This document shows positions 1 to 6,662 of a DNA stretch of 6,662 bases, in pieces. Both the position numbers and the translations under genes were made by a program. Numbering within the stretch: position 1 is the first letter of the stretch; the number at the start of each line of letters is the position of its first letter. Below the pieces are notes generated by a model, which ran no database searches, was not told the DNA's origin, and worked only from the letters and a program-made list of their open reading frames with translations. The stretch comes from Vulcanimicrobiota bacterium (GTDB taxonomy: Bacteria > Vulcanimicrobiota > Vulcanimicrobiia > Vulcanimicrobiales > Vulcanimicrobiaceae), in the NCBI GenBank assembly GCA_019247395.1, contig JAFAOZ010000135.1, positions 1 through 6,662 of the forward strand. The letters run 5' to 3'.

Positions 1-713
1 TTCACATCGGCCGTGAGAATCGTTCCGTCGGGGAGAAGCGTATAGCCCTCTTCGGCGTTGAAGTCGGCCTTGCCGGTATCGCGCATTTTCTTCCACTTGA
101 GCGTCTTGGGAATGAGCGCTGCGTCCTTGTTCGTCAATTTTTGGCCCAAGAAGAGGTTTCCGTTTGGAAGCACCGTTGACGGCGAATCGCCGATCCATCC
201 CCAGCCCTTCGGATGTCCGAGCGCGATGAACTTCATTTTGACGGGATCGTAAACGGCCGCGAGGTTCGTCAGCTGCAGCTGGTATCCGTTGCCCGGCGAG
301 TTATACTCGCCGCCGGCGATCACGAAACGGCCGTCGGCGAGCACGTCGGAGGCCGACGCGTCGGGGCCGTATCCGGATTGCAACGAGCCCACTTGAGTCC
401 ACGTTCCGCTCGCATAGTTGCCCTTCGAGTCCGGAACGTAGCGATAGAAGTTATTCCAGTTCGACCCGCTCTGGGCGAGGATCGAACCGTCGGTCATCAG
501 CCATTCCAACTGCATTGACGTGGGTGGTTGATTGGCAAGCTTAACGACGGTACCGCCGCGCTGACTCGCTTGCCACCCACGCAGCGTCTGCGGAGTGATG
601 CCCGCAGAGGACGAATTCGGAAGAAGGGATCGGCTACCGGAACATCCGGCGATGCCGACGGCCGCAACCGCGGCAAATGTAATGAGAGCCGATCTCAAGC
701 TGATGCGCAACAC
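1..713 (-). CDS. Kelch/galactose-oxidase-like beta-propeller lipoprotein, N-terminal part (3' end outside window)
   Basis: Translating the reverse strand from GTG at 713 gives 237 codons with no stop before the window edge, so the C-terminus is missing. GGAGG lies 5 nt upstream of this GTG; the adjacent TTG (710-708) at 8 nt is an alternative start. Residues 1-24 form a lipoprotein signal peptide: Arg near the start, a hydrophobic run, then lipobox IAGC with lipidated Cys24. After a Ser/Gln-rich spacer, recurrent blade signatures appear: MTDGSILAQSG (about 73-83), LADGRFVIAGGEY (125-137), VYDPVKMKF (154-162), LPNGNLFLGQ (182-191) and EEGYTLLPDGTILTAD (221-236). The 'xDGxxL/V...GG' and 'YDPxxxxF' pattern is typical of Kelch or galactose-oxidase-central-domain propellers. 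The product is probably anchored in a membrane and exposed outside the cytoplasm. No catalytic residue can be assigned, so enzyme or binding role is unknown. It lies 106 bp downstream of the pyrophosphatase on the same strand and may be co-transcribed or have its own promoter. Confidence 0.85.
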   Translation of the reverse strand, partial: MLRISLRSALITFAAVAAVGIAGCSGSRSLLPNSSSAGITPQTLRGWQASQRGGTVVKLANQPPTSMQLEWLMTDGSILAQSGSNWNNFYRYVPDSKGNYASGTWTQVGSLQSGYGPDASASDVLADGRFVIAGGEYNSPGNGYQLQLTNLAAVYDPVKMKFIALGHPKGWGWIGDSPSTVLPNGNLFLGQKLTNKDAALIPKTLKWKKMRDTGKADFNAEEGYTLLPDGTILTADV

Positions 714-819
714 GCGAACCTCCAAGCAAAGAAGTCTGGGACCCCCTTCCTTAGAGGTTAGGCGCCTTTTTCCCGCCGTGGCGGAAGGGTGGTAATTGTT
801 GGCTATCCGGGTGTGGTTA
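714..819. other. Spacer between pyrophosphatase stop and lipoprotein start
   Basis: This 106-bp gap on the minus strand contains the GGAGG ribosome-binding site of the downstream lipoprotein (just above 713) and a short perfect inverted repeat, CCGCC-gt-GGCGG (773-784). On the minus strand the inverted repeat is followed by GGAAAAAGG rather than a T tract, so it is not a canonical intrinsic terminator for the pyrophosphatase gene. No convincing -35/-10 pair was found for the lipoprotein. Confidence 0.5.
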
Positions 820-1383
820 CTACGAACGTTTCTTGCGCTGCTTGCGGTCTTTTTCGATCATCGCGAAGGCCTGTTTGCGCGAGCACGTCCCTTTGAACTC
901 GATTTTATTGCCTTCAACCTCCGAATACTCCACCAAAAACCGCTCGATGCCGTCCATCATGTCCTTTGGAACGTCTCCGAGCTTTTTGTACTCATCGGTT
1001 TTAAGGGTTACGCCATCCTGCTGCTTCAAACACGCAACGAGACGATTGTTGATGGTGCCGTTTTTTTTCAGCAGAATTGCACCCAAAATGCGAACCTCGA
1101 GCAGACAGCCGGTAAAGGTTGGCGCGTCGTTGATGACGAGGATGTCGGTCGGGTCGCCGTCATCTGCAAGCGTCTGCGGGACGAAGCCGTAATCGTACGG
1201 CCAGCTCAGGCCCTCAGCGAGCGTTTGCTTGAGCATGAAGATGCCGTACGCCGGAACGAAGGCATATTTGTGCCGCGTCTGCGCCGGCGTCTCGATCACG
1301 GCATGGACGAGTTGCTCGTGCTTATCGCAAGCGTAGGTCGGGATCGCGTCATAGTTCGTCGGGTTAATGTAAGAATCGGCCAT
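820..1383 (-). CDS. ppa: Family I inorganic pyrophosphatase (divergent subtype)
   Basis: The 187-residue protein, counted from ATG at 1383 (MADSYINP), fits the soluble family I pyrophosphatases, which hydrolyse PPi to two phosphates in the cytoplasm and pull biosynthetic reactions forward. Visible motifs are VIETPAQTRHKYAF (E31 and K39, equivalent to E. coli E20 and K29), WPYDYGFVPQT (Y65 for Y55) and the metal signature DDGDPTDIL (D75, D77, D80 for D65, D67, D70). A gapless alignment from memory puts K107 at E. coli D97, N112 at D102 and R114 at K104. K52 sits near R43, and S154 is in the K142 position. The TGCL...NNRLVAC pattern resembles a subfamily I recall as having NDRL at that position, so some differences may be subfamily traits. 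The C-terminus is Lys/Arg-rich. An in-frame ATG at 1401 would add six residues, but neither start has a Shine-Dalgarno site. The 1383 start is preferred because TACAAT lies 7 nt upstream. Family assignment is strong; activity is less certain. Confidence 0.88.
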   Translation of the reverse strand: MADSYINPTNYDAIPTYACDKHEQLVHAVIETPAQTRHKYAFVPAYGIFMLKQTLAEGLSWPYDYGFVPQTLADDGDPTDILVINDAPTFTGCLLEVRILGAILLKKNGTINNRLVACLKQQDGVTLKTDEYKKLGDVPKDMMDGIERFLVEYSEVEGNKIEFKGTCSRKQAFAMIEKDRKQRKKRS

Positions 1384-1390
1384 TGAACGA

Positions 1391-1396
1391 ATTGTA
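1391..1396 (-). promoter_or_regulatory. Candidate -10 element of pyrophosphatase gene (leaderless start)
   Basis: TACAAT on the minus strand (1396 to 1391) matches the sigma70 -10 consensus at five of six bases and is followed by 7 nt, then ATG at 1383. Transcription starting at the usual distance would begin at the A of the start codon. No recognisable -35 lies 16-18 nt upstream, and no Shine-Dalgarno sequence precedes this ATG. Confidence 0.5.
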
Positions 1397-1425
1397 CCCA
1401 TGTAGGGAGAGGGGCCGCCCGCTCG

Positions 1426-1440
1426 CGTTGAAATCCAACG
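1426..1440 (+). promoter_or_regulatory. Small perfect hairpin abutting the stalk-protein start codon
   Basis: CGTTG-aaatc-CAACG forms a 5-bp stem with a 5-nt loop that ends one base before ATG 1442. It occupies the place where a Shine-Dalgarno site would be. A purine-rich AGGGAGAGGGG stretch (1404-1414) lies 27 nt upstream of the start; folding the hairpin would shorten the effective distance to about 12 nt. Alternatively TGAAAT (1429-1434), 7 nt before the ATG, could be a weak -10 for leaderless transcription. Function is not established. Confidence 0.35.
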
Positions 1441-1441
1441 T

Positions 1442-2491
1442 ATGAAGAAGGCAGCTCTCGTCTACGCCCTCGCGGCCGCGTTCCTTGCGCTCCCGGTCTT
1501 AGCGCAGCAAGTAAGCATTACGGTCAACGGCCAACCGCTCGCCCTGAGCCCGGGTCCGATCGAGCGGACTGGACGCGTCTTCGTTCCGCTGCGCGGTATC
1601 TTCGAACGCTTGGGTGCGACCGTCGTTTACTCGGCCGGCACGATCAACGCCACGAAGGGATCCACGACGGTTCAACTGCGAATCGGTTCGACGCAAGCGA
1701 CGCTGAACGGGCAAGTGCAGACGCTCGACGTGGCGCCGTTTATCGTGGGCGCCACGACCTACGTTCCGCTGCGCTTCATCGCACAATCTCTCGGTGCCAA
1801 CGTCGGATACGATAACTCGACGCGCGTCGTATCGATCGAGATGGCGCATGGCGTGCCGGTTCCACCGCCGCCTCCGAGGCCGGTGCCTCCTCCGCCGCGG
1901 CCGCCGATGCCGGGTCCGGAAGTCCGGTTGCGCAACCAGCGTCCGGTTCCGGATAGCGAGATCACCAATCGATTTGCCGTTATCTCAGCCGAATTTTCGC
2001 GCGAAGTATTCGCGGATAGCGTGCGGGTTTGGATCGACGGTGCAAACCGGACGATGCAAGCCGGCGTCTCGTCGACCGGATTTTCGTTTAGGCCTCCCGC
2101 GCCGATGGATTTTGGCTCGCACACCGTACGCGTTGCGGGTCGCAGCCGCGACGGTGCCGGATTCGATCGTTCGTGGTCGTTCAGAGTCGCGCGGGAGCCG
2201 ATTTCGCTGACGATCAATCAGCCGGCGCCAAACGCAGCGGTGCCGCGTGAATTTACGCTGAGCGGCAGCACCGCCGCAAACGCGACGGTCCGCGTTACGG
2301 CCGGAGCGTCGCCGTCGTCGACCGGGCAGTTCAACGGCACGACGACCGCCGGTCCGAGGGGCAACTTCCGGCTCGACGTGTCGCTGACGACGATGCCGGG
2401 ACAGCAAACCGTCACCGTGCGCGTTACGGCAACCGATCCGGTGTCGTTACGCAGCACCGAAACAACGCTTCGCCTAAGGCTCGCACCGTAG
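1442..2491 (+). CDS. Secreted stalk-domain protein (copper amine oxidase N-terminal-like, PF07833 type) with polyproline linker and Ig-like domains
   Basis: The 349-residue protein begins with a clear Sec signal peptide (MKKAALVY..., hydrophobic core, LPVLA then Gln), with predicted cleavage after Ala21. Residues about 24-134 are a stalk domain of the copper amine oxidase N-terminal type: VSITVNGQPL, then two related units, RVFVPLRGIFERLGATVVY (45-63) and TTYVPLRFIAQSLGANVGY (105-123), each followed by a short beta strand. This domain is non-catalytic and is usually found in cell-surface proteins. Residues about 138-159 are a Pro-rich linker. Residues about 161-250 form a first beta-sandwich-like segment (SHTVRVAGRSRDGAGF...WSFRV) resembling Ig-like or Big domains. 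Residues about 253-349 form a second (PISLTINQPAPNAAVPREF, then alternating strands). No sortase signal or C-terminal transmembrane helix is present, so the protein is probably exported and held by protein-protein or wall contacts. There is no standard Shine-Dalgarno site; the start is fixed by the signal peptide. The pyrophosphatase gene diverges from it over 58 bp. Confidence 0.87.
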   Translation: MKKAALVYALAAAFLALPVLAQQVSITVNGQPLALSPGPIERTGRVFVPLRGIFERLGATVVYSAGTINATKGSTTVQLRIGSTQATLNGQVQTLDVAPFIVGATTYVPLRFIAQSLGANVGYDNSTRVVSIEMAHGVPVPPPPPRPVPPPPRPPMPGPEVRLRNQRPVPDSEITNRFAVISAEFSREVFADSVRVWIDGANRTMQAGVSSTGFSFRPPAPMDFGSHTVRVAGRSRDGAGFDRSWSFRVAREPISLTINQPAPNAAVPREFTLSGSTAANATVRVTAGASPSSTGQFNGTTTAGPRGNFRLDVSLTTMPGQQTVTVRVTATDPVSLRSTETTLRLRLAP

Positions 2492-2495
2492 CCGT

Positions 2496-2540
2496 GTCAT
2501 CCTGAGCCGAGCCGCGGAGCGGCTCGTGTCGAAGGACGGG
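2496..2540. repeat. Intergenic 'GTCATCCTGAG' dispersed-repeat-like element with internal hairpin
   Basis: Five bases after the stalk-gene stop comes GTCATCCTGAG (2496-2506). It is followed by an 8-bp perfect stem, CGAGCCGC-gga-GCGGCTCG (2508-2526), and then GTGTCGAAGGACGGG. TCCT (2500-2503) can also pair with AGGA (2533-2536), giving an outer closing stem. The 'GTCATCCTGAGC...CGAAGGA' frame resembles a short palindromic repeat that I recall as common between genes in soil bacteria and metagenome assemblies. Only one copy is present here, so repeat status cannot be shown from this window. There is no T tract, so it is not a classic intrinsic terminator, though the structure could slow polymerase or protect the 3' end of the upstream mRNA. 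Confidence 0.55.
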
Positions 2541-2557
2541 GTTCATACTTTCTTTAC

Positions 2558-2579
2558 GCCCCCTCCTTAGATTGGGGGC
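2558..2579 (+). promoter_or_regulatory. G/C hairpin and -10-like hexamer directly before the cupredoxin start
   Basis: GCCCCC (2558-2563) and GGGGGC (2574-2579) form a 6-bp perfect inverted repeat around the loop TCCTTAGATT, ending at the base before ATG 2580. Inside the loop, TAGATT (2568-2573) fits the TANNNT -10 pattern and lies 6 nt before the ATG, so transcription could start at the A of the start codon. GGGGG is only one base from the ATG and is too close to act as a ribosome-binding site. Confidence 0.45.
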
Positions 2580-3209
2580 ATGGTTAGAAGGCTTTTGGCA
2601 GTTGGGTTGGCGGTTGCCGGCCTTGCCGTAAGCGCTTGCGGGGGTCGCGTAGGCGCCCCCGCCTCCGGCAACGGCGCCGACATCGTACCTCTGCCGCAGT
2701 TCGATCCTAACGTAGCCATATTTGCAACGGTTCCGAAGAACACGGTCGGTGAAGAGCTGCCCAGCGAAGGGCTCGGCACAATTCGCTCGGTGCATTGGAA
2801 AGCGACGCTCGGTGGATTCACGCAACGCCAATATTCACAAGCACTCGGCTTCGCGCCGCACACGAAGATCACGATTCTGAATCTCTCGCATCATATCGAA
2901 CACACGCTCGACGTCGTCAAAGTCATCAAACGCCCGCCGGCACTCTTTCCGCCAAATCCGAAGCTTCCTAAAAATAAACAGGGCGGATCGACGCTGCAGC
3001 TGGGTTACGCGAGCGGCATTATCATGCCCGGCAAATCCGTCACCGTAACGCTCGCCAAACCGGGCATTTATCTGATCGGCTGCGCGTTCCACTATCATTC
3101 CGGAATGAGAGACGTCTTCGTGGTCGAGCCCGATGCCACGCCGGGACCGCAAGGCACGCCGCCCGATCCGACATCTTCGCCGACCGTTCGTTCGAGTTAC
3201 GCGCCGTAA
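2580..3209 (+). CDS. Cupredoxin-domain lipoprotein (plastocyanin-like, type 1 copper)
   Basis: The 209-residue protein starts with a lipoprotein signal (MVRRLLAVGL...) ending in lipobox VSAC, with lipidated Cys20. A flexible Gly/Ala-rich stretch follows. The cupredoxin fold spans about 93-184: strand KITILNLS, His cluster HHIEHTLDVV (H104, H105, H108), then GYASGIIMPGKSVTVTLAKPG (142-162), and the C-terminal copper loop GCAFHYHSGM (167-176). Cys168, His171 and Met176 match the plastocyanin spacing C-x2-H-x4-M, and His108 is the best candidate for the fourth ligand. All four type 1 copper ligands therefore appear to be present, which supports electron transfer or copper handling outside the cytoplasm. 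The last 25 residues are rich in Pro, Thr and Ser. No redox partner is encoded nearby. The gene converges with the SpoIIE-type gene, with 4 bp between stop codons. The start is fixed by the signal peptide and may be leaderless. Confidence 0.85.
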   Translation: MVRRLLAVGLAVAGLAVSACGGRVGAPASGNGADIVPLPQFDPNVAIFATVPKNTVGEELPSEGLGTIRSVHWKATLGGFTQRQYSQALGFAPHTKITILNLSHHIEHTLDVVKVIKRPPALFPPNPKLPKNKQGGSTLQLGYASGIIMPGKSVTVTLAKPGIYLIGCAFHYHSGMRDVFVVEPDATPGPQGTPPDPTSSPTVRSSYAP

Positions 3210-3213
3210 GGGG

Positions 3214-4725
3214 CTAAGCGAGTTCGGCTTTGAGAACGATTCGCGTCGAGTTGCGGGTCGATTGGATTTGAACGCGGTCCATAAACGCGTGCATCATCTC
3301 GATACCGCGCCCGCGTTCTTCACGGCGCACGAACGGCCGCCAGCGCCCGAAATCCTCGATGCAAAGAACGAAGTGCTTTCCTTCGTCGGTTAGCTCGAGC
3401 CGAATCAAACCCGGGTCCGAATCGCGATACGCGTGTTCGATGGCATTGGCGACCGCTTCGCCCAGAGCAACCAGAATGCCGAAGCGGCGCTCTCCCTCGA
3501 TGCCGATCCGATCGAGCCGCGCGGCGACGATTGCACGCGAGAGCGCGGCGACGACCGGAACGGCTGAAAAGACATAATACGGAACGGGGGCCGTGCGCGA
3601 GAGAACCAGGACGGCGGCGTCGTCGCGATTGCCTTCCCTTCGGAAGATTCGTTCCTGCAGCGCGAACGCCGGATCGGCACGATCCTCATCGCTTGCCGCC
3701 GTTTCGCACAGCAGCGTCCGTGCGGTTTCGAGCAAGCGCCGTTCGCCGCCGATCAAATCCCGATCGTTTTCCACCAGGCCGTCGGTATAGAAAACAACGT
3801 GCGCGCCTTCCGGTACGGTGAAGTTCCATTCGCGGCTCTGCAACTCGTCGCGGCAGCCTAGCGGAAGACTTCCCGCGGGCAGCGCGCGCACCGGGCCGTT
3901 CGCGAGCGCGAGCAACGGCGGCGGATGTCCGGCACATGCGTAGCGCAGCTCACCCGTAACCGGATCGTAGATGGCGAAGACCGCAGTCACGATTCCGAGC
4001 GACTGCCGCAGCATGAAAATGCGGTTGACGTAGTCCAGCACCGCCGACGCGCTTTCGGCGGCGACGGCGGCGGTTCGAATCGCTTGCCGGACCTCACCCA
4101 TGATGACCGCCGCGTCAAGGCCGTGACCGGCAACGTCTCCAATCGAGACTGCGACGCGGCCGTTCGGTAAAGCGAATGCGTCGAACCAGTCGCCGCCCAC
4201 TTCGGCTTCATCGCTTGCGGGGCGGTAGGCGGCGAAAAACTGCGTACCGTCGATCGCCGGCAGCTTCTCCGGCAGGAGCGCTCGCTGAAGGCGGTCGGCG
4301 ACCCGGTGCTCGCGCTGGGTCAGCGCGTGACCGGCGAGCACCACACCAAGCTGCGTCGCCAGGATCTTCACGGCCTTGCGCGCGACGTCGCTAAAACCGT
4401 CGCTCGATCCGGTAGCGCAGCGAAGCGTTCCGAAGGAGCGTCGTCCATCGTTGATGCGCTGGGTGATCGATCCGGTTTTCACGCAATGCGACGGCAGAGT
4501 GCCTGCCGTCACGCGCAAGTCGTCGCCCGCATTTGGCGCGCATTCGATCTCGCAATAATCGGCTAAATTCGAAGCTACAGCGCCGGCAACGTGCAAGAGT
4601 GCATCGCCGAGGCTCTCGGAACGCGTCAGTGTGCGGCCTGCCCCAAGCAACAGGTCGAGCACGTGCTCAAGGCGCTCCGCTGGGTCAAGCGAGCGCACCG
4701 AACGTTCATTTCCCGCGTTCGTCAA
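3214..4725 (-). CDS. GAF-like / SpoIIE (PP2C) phosphatase / RsbW-like HATPase fusion regulator
   Basis: This cytoplasmic protein has 503 residues from TTG at 4725, which has GGAGG 7 nt upstream (4737-4733). A TTG at 4773 would add 16 residues with no ribosome-binding site. Residues about 15-135 resemble a GAF-type sensory region with modest similarity. Residues about 140-376 are a SpoIIE/RsbU-type PP2C phosphatase with the expected metal motifs: GGDWFD (177-182), GDVAGHGLDAA (196-206), DGLVE (315-319) and DDAAVLVL (368-375). A lead-in with the LQRALLPEKLP signature is typical of RsbU-like proteins. Residues about 385-503 are a GHKL HATPase of the anti-sigma kinase type: N box E423-x3-N427-x3-H431, EDFG (457-460) and GRG (472-474). 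Known relatives act in partner switching: the phosphatase dephosphorylates a STAS anti-anti-sigma protein and the HATPase phosphorylates it or binds sigma. Both opposing activities appear to sit on one chain. There is no transmembrane segment. It is divergent from the HAMP-array gene. Confidence 0.9.
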   Translation of the reverse strand: MTNAGNERSVRSLDPAERLEHVLDLLLGAGRTLTRSESLGDALLHVAGAVASNLADYCEIECAPNAGDDLRVTAGTLPSHCVKTGSITQRINDGRRSFGTLRCATGSSDGFSDVARKAVKILATQLGVVLAGHALTQREHRVADRLQRALLPEKLPAIDGTQFFAAYRPASDEAEVGGDWFDAFALPNGRVAVSIGDVAGHGLDAAVIMGEVRQAIRTAAVAAESASAVLDYVNRIFMLRQSLGIVTAVFAIYDPVTGELRYACAGHPPPLLALANGPVRALPAGSLPLGCRDELQSREWNFTVPEGAHVVFYTDGLVENDRDLIGGERRLLETARTLLCETAASDEDRADPAFALQERIFRREGNRDDAAVLVLSRTAPVPYYVFSAVPVVAALSRAIVAARLDRIGIEGERRFGILVALGEAVANAIEHAYRDSDPGLIRLELTDEGKHFVLCIEDFGRWRPFVRREERGRGIEMMHAFMDRVQIQSTRNSTRIVLKAELA

Positions 4726-4794
4726 ACTTAAACCTCCGCCGTTAGACCGAACCCCGATACGGGAACAAACCAAGGGCTACCCTGTGGAGGTATC
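4726..4794. promoter_or_regulatory. Divergent intergenic region of the two signalling genes
   Basis: The 69 bp between the TTG start of the SpoIIE/HATPase gene and the ATG of the HAMP-array gene must hold both ribosome-binding sites: GGAGG at 4737-4733 on the minus strand and GTGGAGG at 4784-4790 on the plus strand. A small inverted repeat, CCCG-ata-CGGG (4753-4763), sits near the middle. TACCCT (4778-4783) fits TANNNT as a weak plus-strand -10, but no good -35 was found. The compact layout implies shared regulation. Confidence 0.45.

Positions 4795-6662
<1,868 letters not shown>

Noticed and set aside
58..518. Plus-strand open frames in the first 520 bases
   Set aside because: They lie opposite the continuous minus-strand frame that carries a lipobox and beta-propeller motifs.
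761..787. Inverted repeat near T5/A5 considered as a terminator of the pyrophosphatase gene
   Set aside because: On the minus strand the stem is followed by A residues rather than T, and on the plus strand the T run precedes the stem, so it does not fit an intrinsic terminator in either direction.
796..1386. Long plus-strand open frame (196 codons) antisense to the pyrophosphatase gene
   Set aside because: It is the complement of a gene with clear family I pyrophosphatase motifs, has no ribosome-binding site and resembles no known family.
1759..2407. Overlapping minus-strand open frames inside the stalk-protein gene
   Set aside because: Their Arg/Gly/Pro-rich composition is typical of antisense shadows of GC-rich coding DNA. 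The plus strand has a signal peptide and recognisable domains.
4726..4773. Upstream TTG (4773) as the start of the SpoIIE/HATPase gene
   Set aside because: It has no ribosome-binding site, while TTG at 4725 has GGAGG at 7-nt spacing. The extra 16 residues show no motif.

Overview
This is a GC-rich bacterial segment with six protein-coding genes, two of which run off the window edges. It encodes surface or secreted proteins on the left and signal transduction on the right. No RNA gene, insertion sequence, CRISPR array or phage gene was recognised. The lineage cannot be fixed from this sequence. The combination of PF07833-type stalk proteins, Kelch-type lipoproteins, multi-HAMP kinases and weak use of Shine-Dalgarno sites would suit a little-cultured soil phylum such as Eremiobacterota/WPS-2 or a relative, but that is a low-confidence inference.

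Left part (1-2579). The minus strand carries the N-terminal 237 codons of a Kelch/galactose-oxidase-like lipoprotein, which leaves the window at base 1. Upstream of it on the same strand is a family I inorganic pyrophosphatase of a divergent subtype. Across a 58-bp divergent spacer, the plus strand encodes a secreted protein with a copper-amine-oxidase-N-type stalk domain, a polyproline linker and two Ig-like beta domains. It is followed by an intergenic repeat with a strong internal hairpin, of the 'GTCATCCTGAG...' dispersed type.

Middle (2580-3213). A plus-strand lipoprotein carries a cupredoxin domain with an apparently complete type 1 copper site. It converges with the next gene, leaving only 4 bp between the stop codons.

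Right part (3214-6662). A minus-strand cytoplasmic regulator fuses a GAF-like region, a SpoIIE/PP2C-type phosphatase and an RsbW-like HATPase. It is divergent, over about 69 bp, from a plus-strand gene whose visible 622 codons are a continuous chain of HAMP-like modules. That chain includes five complete 92-residue (276-bp) tandem repeats and runs off the right edge. It matches the sensor half of multi-HAMP hybrid histidine kinases (bacterial relatives of fungal Nik1/Os-1). The divergent pair suggests a signalling locus that could link a two-component input to sigma-factor partner switching, but no sigma factor or STAS antagonist is visible here.

Two genes (pyrophosphatase and cupredoxin) have a -10-like hexamer 6-7 nt before the start codon and no Shine-Dalgarno site, which suggests leaderless mRNAs. 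The Kelch lipoprotein, the phosphatase and the HAMP gene have clear GGAGG sites.
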